Program-made: the position numbers and the translations under genes
Source of the DNA: Heterodera schachtii
Lineage: Eukaryota; Nematoda; Chromadorea; Rhabditida; Heteroderidae
Direction of reading: 5' to 3'
Length of the DNA: 64,000 bases
Assembly: GCA_023374025.1 (NCBI GenBank)
Contig: SIJG01000072.1
Coordinates: 151,694-215,693 of the forward strand
In this document: one piece after another, positions 49,793 through 60,600 of the stretch
Layout of the letters: each line of letters begins with the position of its first letter
How positions within the stretch are numbered: the first letter of the stretch is position 1
Notes under the pieces: generated by a model
The model's database searches: none
What the model was told of the DNA's origin: nothing
The model's input: only the letters and a program-made list of their open reading frames with translations

Positions 49793-52428
49793 TTACTCAT
49801 CCGATAATTTGCGCTTCGTCCCTTTTTCTGCTCTTCCACAGTGATGTCAACGGCCAATGTCACTTTGTCCCCGTCTTTGTCATAAAATCCTCTGCTTGGG
49901 TCCATTAATTGCTTAATTATACTCATTTTTAAATGGCTTTAGGAATGAAAAAGCTCACCGCAAAAGTGATGAAAGTTGGGAATCCCAAATTGTTTAATTT
50001 ATTGTTGAAAATGCGGCCATTGAATTGCCCAATTAAATTCTCCGCCCCGCCCTTTTGTGAGACAATTTGAATTGTGGCCGAACATTTGCAATTCCAATTT
50101 TCACCTTAATTTGCCAATTTGAATAATGATTGTAAATTCCCATTTTTGCCAACTTTTTGAGCCGGCACATAAAAGGTAAAATGCCAAACATTTTTCGCTG
50201 CTTTTATTATTCTGATTGATTATCAGTGCCAATATTTTCCATTGAAATTCCTTTATTTGTTTGATTTCGCTGCTCCGTTCACTCAAACAAATCTCTCGCG
50301 AAAACTCAGACAATTTGCCAATTTCCATCACAATTTTCCCGTTTGTTTTGTTTGGATTTGAATAATCCAATTTCTCCGCATTTTGTTCCTTCACAATCAC
50401 ATCGATGGCCAATGTCACTTTGTCTTCATTTTTGTCGTAAAACCCTTTTTCCTGGTCCATTAAATCCTTAATTAGGGTCAATTATAAAATAAAATACATC
50501 CCCTAATTTTCACTTACAGAAAAAGTAATGAAATTTGAGAAGCCCAAAGTGTTCATTTTGTTGTTAAAAATGTGATCATTGCGTTTTCCAATTAAATGCT
50601 CCGTTCCTCGCATTTGAGAAATAATTCGAAATGTCGCTGAACATTTGCAATTCCATTTAGTGTCTTAATGAAAATAATTAAATAAAAAATAATTGATTAC
50701 CATTTAATTAACATTAATGATCATTATCCCACCTTCTCTTGGCGCAGAGCACCTAAGGAAAAAGCCCAAACACTTTTCGGTGGTGCCATTTTCGTTTTTC
50801 GTCGTATTTATTTTGGCACATATTTTCCACGGAAGTGCCTTTATGTGCACTTTGCCTTTGCTAAGTCGGCAATTTCCCTCGTCCCTTCGCGCAAATCGAG
50901 AAAATTTCGTAATTTCCAACGCGAGTGTTCCTGCGTTTCCCTTGGGGGTATTATTCCATGCGGAAATCCGTGCGTGGCTTGGAAATGCCACCGGAGACAA
51001 AAGGCCAGGCAAATGAAACTGACAAATGCCGACAGATTCCTCTGGTGTTAAAACGCCAGAAGGAACTGCGAAAAAATATTTAAAAAATATATTTTTTAAA
51101 TTATGAATAGTGCATTCAATTAATGCACAGGCAATTTCTTCATGAACTGTGAAAGGCATATGAAACATAGCTTGTTTGGAAGATTCTAGGACGTATCCAT
51201 TGCATATTTCGCGATTTATTTGCGTTTTGGTTCTTTTTGGGCATTTTTCCAACAAAAAAAAAATTATTTTAAAACGGCCCCCTTATTAAAGCGGCCTTTT
51301 TGACCAAGGTTTGGATGAATTATCGATAATATTAAATTAAATTCTTCCATATTTACCAATATTTTGCGTAAATTCCTCATATGTGATGAGAGGGAAACGG
51401 AATTTTGAAAAGTGCCGGACCAAGCGCAGAACGACGATTCGCAGCGGAACATTCGATGGCTTTTTGACGGCATTTTTCGTCGGCCCAACGGAGTGCCTTA
51501 AATGAGTCAAATGATTTGAACAATAATTTTTATTCCATTTTTAAACATTAATTATTACGCTATTCCAAATTGTGAGTTCGTCGCTGATTCTCAACTGATC
51601 ACTTTCGAGTATTTCACACAACATATTCTGGTCAATTTGTGCAAATTCCTCCGATTGCAATAAAATTTTCGCATTTTGGTCAATGAAATCCAAGCAACGA
51701 AGAGCAAAATCCTTAAAAAGGCAAATTAAAATGCATTAAATTCATTTCAGAAAATTCCTCAAAATCAGTGCCAAAACTTTACATGTTCGCTGAGAAAACG
51801 AGCATGGTCAATGGCAAGGAAAACATTGGACAATTGATCAATTGGATATTCCAAGCAAGCTTTGATCAGACCAGAGATGTTGTACTTTTTGGCTAAACTA
51901 AAAAAATGCATTAAATTAAATTTAATTGAATCACAAAATAGGAATTAATTTAATTCCATTAACATTAATTTAATTATCCCACCGGCGTAAAGCAATGCCA
52001 TTGCGTTGTGTCCGTTCAGTCCGCTTGAGTCTTGCGCATAAATGAAGCTGAGCATCACTCGGAACACTTCTGCTTCAATATCAGGGACAACAATGGGACT
52101 ATCGGCAGAGGCTAATGTTTAAAAAATTAAATAATATTATTTTATTTATCCGTTTTTCATACCTTTTTCCGCTTTTCCGTTTTGGGAGTCAAAACGAAAC
52201 ATTGCCTCAAATACGTCGGAAGCGCACTCCAAAATCCGTTTGTGGGCTGGCAAAAGCTTAAAAAGAAAAACAATTCAAAATTTAAATTTATTTTGAGCCT
52301 CAGGCGGTAATTTTTTTAAAAGCCTTTTTTCGTTTTTCAAAACTCACTTCTTTCTTCTCTCCCACCAAAAAATGCACATCCGCTTTCTCGCCCGTGTTCA
52401 ACATCAGCTTCATCCGATCCACCAAACT
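49793..52428 (-). CDS. BTB-BACK protein with two tandem MATH domains (gene E)
   Basis: Exons: 52428-52348 (SLVDRMKLMLNTGEKADVHF); 52256-52163 (LLPAHKRILECASDVFEAMF); ~52115-51985 (DIEAEVFRVMLSFIYAQDSS); 51892-51783 (KYNISGLIKACLEYPIDQLS); 51711-51559 (RCLDFIDQNAKILLQSEEFA); 51500-51355 (RWADEKCRQKAIECSAANRR); 51068-50733, 50664-50520 and ~50470-50160 (MATH 1, then start of MATH 2); and 50106-49965 with 49920-49793 (rest of MATH 2). MATH landmarks occur twice: IEIxxFSxFAR..., PWKI/QWKI, CLGFFLRC / CLAFYLLC, CSATFRIISQ / CSATIQIVSQ, LGFSNFITF / LGFPTFITF and GFYDKNEDKVTLAIDV / GFYDKDGDKVTLAVDI. Odd points: a TAA directly precedes the first homologous codon and the usual MASS start is gone, so translation would begin at the Met at 52413. 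One extra base at 51399-51400 shifts the end of BACK. One missing A at 49823-49827 changes the last residues. Confidence 0.77.
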
Positions 52429-52706
52429 TTATGAATAAATATTTCTTATTGAATATTATTGCAGCTGAGAAAAGTTTGATAAATTTTTCTTAAAAACCCT
52501 AAAACAGTACGAAATGTCTGTCTTTTATCGGAGAAGGGAAGAAAAAGTGCAAAATTCTGCAGGAAGGGAAGGCGAAGAAAAGGGAAGTGACCAATGAATG
52601 AAGAATTAATGAGTGTTGCTGGGTTTTGTGTACCATCCATTAGCATTTGCTATCGATTTTCGCAAGCATTGATTGTTTATGCCCAACAAAAGTCGGTGCT
52701 TATGGG

Positions 52707-53120
52707 TAGGGCTGGGAATTTAAGTCACTAAAAATCTTCAAAAAGTCGACTAAAAAAGTCATAAAAAATCGCCAAAAAGTCACAAAAAAGTCATAAAAAA
52801 GGCAAAAAAGTCACGAAAAATTGAAAAAAGTCACAAAAAATCCAAAAAAGCACGTAAAAAAATGCAAAAAAACCCTGATTTGATCGTATTTTAATTGAGA
52901 AAAAATTCAAATTTTGCCTCAAAAAGTCAAAAAAATCACGAAAAAGTCGCAAAAACTCAAAAAAGTCATAAAAATCCCAAAAAGTGTAAAAAAGTCAAAA
53001 AAAGTCATAAAAAATGCATGTTAGAAGCTTCAAACAGAGTTTAGAATACTTTTTAAGTCATTTTAAGACCATTTAGAGTCAGCAAAAAAAAAAGTCATTT
53101 GACTTAAATTCCCAGCCCTA
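52707..53120. mobile_element. Non-autonomous hAT element with 8-bp TSD
   Basis: The 414-bp element has perfect ~21-bp inverted ends TAGGGCTGGGAATTTAAGTC. It is flanked by CTTATGGG at 52699-52706 and 53121-53128. The interior is 'aaaaagtcacaaaaaagtca' low complexity. It lies between the divergent starts of genes E and F. A related piece is at 35143-35484. Confidence 0.94.
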
Positions 53121-53712
53121 CTTATGGGGTGCAATTATTTTAGCACAAAAATCGGAAAATATTCAATAAAAATTGTTACAAAAATATGCAAATTATTTTT
53201 CCATTCCCCTAATTTCTGTTTCATTTTACAATGATTTTTAATATGACAAATTTGGAAATATACCTTTTTTGCAATTGAAATCAAATTTGGAGCTTATTAT
53301 CCGAGTCCCTTCCGACTTTTTCCTATTCCGCCGCTTTGACTCAAAAGTCCACAAAATGAGTGGGAAAAAGCCCTCACATCTGCTGGGGGGGGGGGGGGGC
53401 ACTTGTGCCATATAAATACAAAATTAGGCTTTGCCCGTTACTGTCCGATGACATCAATCAATGGACAGATGCAAATGGTCGTTGGAAATGGTCGGTGGTC
53501 ACCCTTTCGTCCGCTTTTCATTCACCCACCATTCATTCATCCTTTCCTTTATCCCCTCCCTTCTCAGCTTTTGCGACAATTCCCCGCCCCCGCGCCTTTT
53601 TTTTTTTGCGGGACGCGTCATTTTGGCGCCAAACGCTATAAATTTTTTAATTTTGGACAGCCCTTATTTTTGCGATCTCATAAAATTTCAATTCCCATCA
53701 TAACTTGTCACT

Positions 53713-56700
53713 ATGGCGAGCAGTTTGGTGGATAGGATGAAGCTGATGTTGAGCACGGGCGATGGGGCGGACGTTCACTTTTTGGTTGGGAAGGAAAAAG
53801 AGGCGAGTTTTGAAAAACGAAAAAAGGATTGAACAATAGGGTTAACCTAATTAGAGTTACTATTTAACAGTTTTGATATGATAATCTTCAAAAAACTTAA
53901 AATTCACAAATTGGTGACGAAGCTAAAACAACTTAATTTTGAATTTTTTTTTTAAAGCTTTTGCCAGCCCACAAACAGATTTTGAAGCATGCTTCCGTTG
54001 TATTTGAGGCAATGTTTCGTTTTGACTCCCAAAATGGAAAATCGGAAAATGGTATGAAAAATGGATAAATAAAATAATAAAATAAAATTAAATATAATTT
54101 TTAAGCCTCGGCCGACATAACCGTGACTAAAGTGCCTTTGCCCGATGTTGAACCAGCAGCGTTCAAAGTGATGCTCAACTTCATTTACACGGAAGATTTA
54201 AGTGAATTGAATGGACACAATGCCATGGCAGTGCTTTACGCCGGTGGAAATATTTCAAAAATAATAAATATATTTTTTCATTTTTAAACATTTTTTAGCC
54301 AATAAATACAACATCGCTTTGCTGCTAAAGGCCTTCTTGGACTTTCCAATTAACGAATTGCCAAATGTTTTCTTCGCTTATGGCCAAGCTTGTTTTCTCC
54401 ACCAAAATGTGTGAAATAAAAAATATAAATATTAAAAATAAATAAATTTTCGTCCGTCTAACAAAATGCTCTTTACAAAGAAAATTCATCCCTAAATTAA
54501 ATTTAAGCCACGATTTAAGGATTTCGCTCATCGCTGCTTGGGTTACATTTGTCGAAATGCGGGCTCATTGTTCAGATCAGAGGAATTTTTGCAAATTGAT
54601 CAAAATATTTTGGATGAAATTCTCGAGCGTAATCAGTTGGCGATCAACAACGAATTTGAACTTTGGGAGGCTGTAAATATTTATACATCAATTATTTATT
54701 AGTTAAATGTCTAATCATTTGATTCTTTTAAATTATTAAAATTAAATATATATTTTTACATTATTTTTGGCACTCCGTTGGGCCGACGAAAAATGCCGTC
54801 AAAATGCCATCGAATGTTCTGCAGCGAATCGGCGTTCTGCGCTTGGCTCGGCACTGTTCAAAATTCGTTTCCCACTTATTCCGCAAAGAGAATTTTCCAC
54901 GAATATTGGTAGATAATATTTTATATGAATCTTAATATGTGCTGTTGTTTCATTTACCTTATTTTACAAAATGTTTTTCTTATTTTAAATTTAAATACTG
55001 AATTAAAATGATTATTCCAAAGAATTTATAAATAATAATTTTTCACACCTTAGGATTTTTTAAGAAAATGCAATTTTGGAAAATATTAATCATAGTTCCC
55101 AAACTCAAAATAGCTCAAAACCACATTTATCGGTTTTCTTATGCGCTGAAAACGATTGAGCCATCAAAAGTTTTTACTCCTCCTTTTTCTTAGAAAATAT
55201 CAGTCAACTCAATAATGGTTTGAGCAAAAGCATATTTGAATTATATTATGTCAATTACATTAATTCTTTTTATTTTTAACAGTTTCCTCCGGCGTTTTGA
55301 CAATGGAAGAATTTGTCGGCATTTACCAATTCCATTCTCATCCGAATCTCCGCGGTGTGCCCGGGCTTTATCCACTGAAATTTCCAAACCACGCACGGAT
55401 TTCTGATTGGAATATTCCCATGGGGAACAGAGGGACATTGGCGATGGAAATTGAGAAACTGTCAGAATTTGCCCGAGAGGAAGTGGGAAGGACGCGGACC
55501 AGTGATGTTGTGCCAATAAAAGGACTTCCCTGGAAAATAATGGCACAGATAAGGACGAAGAAGGACAGCGCTGAGAAATGGCTCGGCTTTTTCCTTAAGT
55601 GCGCTGCTTCAACAGAAGGTGGTAACATCCGTGGTGTACCGGGGAGCCCTTTTCCCAGTTGCAATCCCCAGTACAAATGGTAAAGCTTCAACAATAGTCC
55701 TTTATTGGGCAATAATAAAGGGATACAACTGGGGGCCTCAACCCAGCAGAACATTCTCGGGAACAGAGGAGCGCCTGAGGGGGTCCCTCTCGAGCAAGAT
55801 TGGATTGACTAAATCCCAAAAGTGATCAGAGGAGAACGACGGGGAAGGATGACAATTGAAGGGACCGCCCCATTTCGTCTCAGGAACATTTGTTAATGAT
55901 AGATTAGGGGGAATAATTAAATGTTTTAAATGAGTAAATGAATGGCATCTCAGTGGTATAAAGCGCTTCAATTTAATTTCATTAAAAGCATTTCGGGTGC
56001 CCTCCCCGAAATTTGGTTTTTCCTGAGCATGCGTTTTTTCTGATTTAACCCGTATTTTCTGTCCAAAATGCAGGGAAACACAGGTTAACAATACAGGGCC
56101 GGCCGAATGCAAGTATAGGACGAACTCTATGTAGTAATACATTTTGGAATTAAGATGAAAATCGGAGTTGCATTTGTTCCTCATCATTTCGAATTGTTTC
56201 GCAAATGCGCGGCACCGAGGATTTAATTGGAATGCGCAATGACCACTTTTATAGCATTAAAATGGGCTGCGGTTTCCCCAGTTTCATCACTCTTGAAGTG
56301 AGCGACAAATTTGGAATGCCTTTTAAATGGTCGCTAATTAAGCAATTAATGGACCCAAGCAGAGGATTGTATGACAAAAATGAGGACAAAGTGACATTGG
56401 CCATTGATATTGCTGTGGAAAACAAAAATTCACTAAAATTCGATTCGGGTCCAAACAAATCAAACGGAAAAATTGTGATGGAAATTGGAAAACTATTGGA
56501 ATTTTCGAGAGAGATTTTTCTTAGCGAACGGAGCAGCGAACCCGTAAAAATAAATGGACTACCATGGAAAATATTGACATTGATAACTATGAAGAATGAC
56601 AGCACAGAAAAGGGTTTGGGCTTTTACCTTCGATGCACTGCCCCAAGGGAAGGTGGTTAATTAAGGATAATTATGTTGATTGATTATAATATATGTTAAT

Positions 56701-57681
56701 TAAGATGAAAATTGGGACTGCCTATGTTCAGCGACATTTCGAATTGTTTCTCAAAAGAGCGAAACGGAGGATTTAATTGGGAAATTCAATAATCATATTT
56801 TTAACAATAAAACATCTGTCAGTGGATTCTCCAATTTGATCACTTTTTCGGTGAGCTTTCGTTAATCCTTTTTATGTATAAATCATAGAAAAAAAATTAA
56901 GGATTTGATGGACCCAAGCAGAGGATTTTACGAAAAAGAGGAGGACAAAGTGACATTGGCCATCGATGTAATTTTGAAGGAAAAAAATGCAGAGAATTTT
57001 GATTATTCAAATTCAAACAAATCCACGGGGAAAATAGTGATGGAAATTGATAAATTGTCGGAATTTGCACGAGAGATTTGTGGGAGTGAACGGAGCAGCG
57101 AAACCGCAAAAATAAAGGGATTTCTTTGGGGTGTTTCGACAATTCTACATCCAGAGAAAGGCACCGCTGGAAAATGTTTGGTCTTTTACCTTTTGTGCGG
57201 CACTCCAACAAAAGGTGGGCATAAAATACCAAAGCTAAAAAATATTTTGAAAAAAGAAACCTTTAAATATTTTGCAAAATCTGAATTTTAATTTTTTTAA
57301 ATTATTTTTGAAAAATTAAGTCCCCTCGGGGTTTATTTTAGAAATACGGTAATCTAATTGTTATTAAGATGAAAGTTGGAGCTGCAAAAGTACGGCAACC
57401 CTTCGAATTGTCTCAGAAAAAGGCGAAGCGGAGAATTTCACCGGCAAATTAAATGACCAAATTTTTAACAATAAATTGGCACATTTTTCTCTCGGTCACA
57501 TTACTTTTACAGTGAGTGAAAATAATTAATGTTTTTAATTGTTTAACATAAAATAATTAAGCAATTAATGGACCCAAACAGAGGATTGTATGACAAAGAC
57601 GAGGACAAAGTGACTTTGACCGTGGAAATCACTGTGGAAGAGGAGAAAAAAGGGACGAAGCGCAAATTGTCGGATGAGTAA
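53713..57681 (+). CDS. BTB-BACK protein with three tandem MATH domains (gene F)
   Basis: Exons: 53713-53803 (MASSLVDRMKLMLSTGDGAD, GC donor); 53957-54051; 54106-54241 (DVEPAAFKVMLNFIYTEDLS); 54299-54410; 54517-54672; 54770-54910 (RWADEKCRQNAIECSAANRR); and 55282-55619 (GVLTMEEFVGIYQFHSH, LAMEIEKLSEFAREE, LPWKIMAQI, WLGFFLKC). Paired MATH halves then follow: 56156-56654, 56704-56862, 56900-57214, 57368-57511 and 57562-57681. MATH 1 closes with CICSSSFRIVSQMRG...LMDPSRGLYDKNEDKVTLAI. MATH 2 runs MEIGKLLEFSREI to CLCSATFRIVSQK and LMDPSRGFYEKEEDKV. MATH 3 runs MEIDKLSEFAREI to CKSTATLRIVSEK and LMDPNRGLYDKDEDKV, ending KRKLSDE. All frames are open and splice phases agree. Two oddities: the exon at 54770 lacks the AG acceptor (TTTTTGG|CACTCC; a missing A would explain it), and ~500 bp of foreign sequence sits in the intron at 55620-56150. 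Predicted Cul3-type substrate adaptor. Confidence 0.8.
55620..56155. other. Insertion in MATH intron of gene F
   Basis: Paralogous introns at this position are tens of bases long, whereas this one is ~535 bp. It is more GC-rich than usual introns ('aacccagcagaacattctcg', 'gaacgacggggaaggatgac'). It includes 'aataaaggg' and no recognisable coding sequence; a solo LTR or other short insertion is possible. Confidence 0.4.
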
Positions 57682-60600
57682 ACGCACCAAAATCAATTAA
57701 TTAATTTATTTATTTAACAAGCCATTTTCTTTGTACTTAATTAATAATTATGTTTCAAAAAACGCTTCTATTTTTGAATTTAATTGGTACTTTCTTTCCC
57801 CTTACGAAATGCATCTCAACAATGGGCTTTTTTTAGAACAATTTGTGTGTTTAACTTCATAAATTCACCACTCAAGCAAATGATAAGGCCATGGACAAAA
57901 ATGTTATTTTTTTAAACAAAATAAATGAGACATTTGAGTTAATAATTTTTTCAGTTTCCTAGGCCATAACTTTTTTTCTTAATTGGTCAATACATATATT
58001 CTTGGTATCAAACCAAAGCTTAAGGTCTCAGGAATTTACAATGAGAAAACCCAAATTCAACTTTTTAGCTATTGCCTGAGATCAGAATTTAGTTATACAA
58101 AACTCTATAGAATTTAATCTTCCGATTCATACCCAATAATTAAGAAATTGACGAAGAAAGAAAAGAAGTTATGGCCTAAGAAACTGAGAACGGTTCACTG
58201 ATCAGACGCATAAAATAAATTATAACGTAATTTTTGCCAGTTATAAACTAAATCAAAAGCGGGGATGGGGCGCCGGGGACCCGTTTACGGCGGGGATTGG
58301 AAAAACGGGGACGGGGTTCAAATCCCGGTGATCCCCCGCCCCCCATAAAATTACTCGTTCCACTGTATAATGGGGGAAACCCTTTTATTAGGTATATTAA
58401 TACATAATATGTGCTTTCTCAGTGTTTCAATCGGCAGAGTTCGGTTAGGAGGACATTTCGGAGTTGGACATTCTTTTGTTAAATGTGCATTTTTATTAAA
58501 TTACACGGAAATATTTAAAATCTCTTCCTTTAAACCAAAACCATTATTATTAGGAAATTAATTGTTTTGTTTGTATAATCGAATTTGCCACTTAAACATT
58601 TAACTTTTTTACCAGATTATCTCAAAATTCCCAAAAAATGCTGCTGCTATTCTCAATTTAATCTTGCTAAATGCATTGATCAGTTTTATTCCAATAATTT
58701 TCGTGCCGTGCCATCATCGCCTTTATGCATTTTTGTGCCTTTAATCCCTTTTTTATAGAAAAGCCATTTTCACACCAATTTTTAGTCAAATGCCAAAAAT
58801 GTTTTGCTAACCCAAATGAGCCTTCATCACATTTTCCTCTTCGTAGCTTTCTTTTATGCCAACGTTCTCTTCCGAGTGCCGTCGTCCTAATGCTAATTAC
58901 TTCTCTTTTTGCGCACGCCGCCGTACGCCGGAGGGAGCAAAAGCGAGCGGTAAAAGACGGCACCGCCGACACACTCTTTGGTGCCATTTTTGTCTTCATT
59001 TTTGCCTTGGCCCAGCCATAAATGAGTGCACTTTTAGGCCCTCCAGCAGGGGTAATTTTGAATATTCATCAATAAATTTATGCTTATGCCTAGGTTTATG
59101 TAAATTTAAAATTCTATGAAAGCATAGGCAAACTCCGGCACTGATTTATGTAAAACAGGGCAAATGTTTGTCTGTTTTACATTTTTTCGAACCAATGATT
59201 TCTTTGCATTCTGCCAAGAGTTAGATAAAAAGCTTTTTATGTTACTTTTGTTTAAAAATTGAATTCTTTTCTAATTAATCCTTGTAATTTTCGTAAATTT
59301 TTTCGTTTCTTTCCTGTCTACGAACAAAATTAAATAATGTACCTGAAGCACAAATTGCTTTTATGGATATTGTCCTACATTTTCCCGATTGTATTAAGGT
59401 ATTTTATAACTTTTTCAAAATCGAACCAAATTTTACAGATTTGAAATTGTCTAAAATTCAAAAAACCTTACTTTTCCAAGGTTATCAAGGGATAATTTTT
59501 TATGATTAATTTTTTTACTCGCTGAACACAAGATTAAACAATAGCTTCTGCTTACAAACATGTAGTTTTCTAATAAATACAAATTTGTGGCCCGAAATAT
59601 TATATTTTTTGTTTATTCACTGCTTAATGTTTTATTAGCCCAGCATCAGAACCTGTTTCCATTGGTTACAACCATTGCCGATTTCTTTTCACTGAATTTT
59701 GCCATATTAAAACATTATTTCGGCACCTTTAAAATGGCTTAAAAGGTTCTCCGGTGGGTCGTTCAGCCCCAGCAAAAAATAATAAATTTAGATTTATAAA
59801 AAATATTTAAAGAAAATTCGTTCTTTTTGTTAAATGTTTTTTAAATTTATTCTCTCATTTTAAATTAGTTTCTAATTTTTATTTTTAAATTTTATAAATT
59901 TTGAAAAAATATATTCTATTAATATATTTTTTAATATTGATAAGAAAATAATTTATTTATTTTTATTGGCGAAATATTATAGTTGAAATAAATTATAGAA
60001 ATTTACATTTAACAAAGTTTTAAAGATGATGTCAGTATTTCATTTTTATGTTGATTTTCAAATGGCAACTTTTAAATAATTAAATTTACTTTCTGTTATT
60101 TTTTTTTCAATTTTTATTTTCATTCATTTGACTTCATTTTCCTAGAATTATTCCTAATGAAATTGCTATATGAAGAAACATCAATTGTTAAAATTAATTA
60201 TGAATGTTATGATGACAAATTTTGTTTTGCTACTTCCAATATACCCTTAATGAGCATGGCGAGTGGCAATTTGCGGAGCTCATTAAATTCATGGGACGGA
60301 CGGACCCCCGAGGGATGCCCGGGGGGGGGGGGGGGTGGGAGAGGCGGAATATCTAAGGCCAGTTAATCCTTCACCATAAAATTTAATATTTTTATTATTT
60401 TTCATACATTTTTCTGTCAGGTATCTTCGTTTATATATCATTCAAAATTTGTTTAATAATTTATTAAAATGAGTAAAAAAATTTAGCTACTTTTCACTGT
60501 GCCTCTTCTACCCCATTAAAATTTTAAATTAATCGAATTTAATGGAAATTTTTTGATGTTGAACACGAAAAATCACTAGTGCCAATGATTTTATCTGTAA

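Noticed and set aside
58667..59119. Overlapping open frames of ~90-110 codons on both strands
   Set aside because: No homology recognised, no intron structure, and both strands equally open.
60157..60366. Short frame ending in a Gly run
   Set aside because: Second half is a G homopolymer; no start context or domain.
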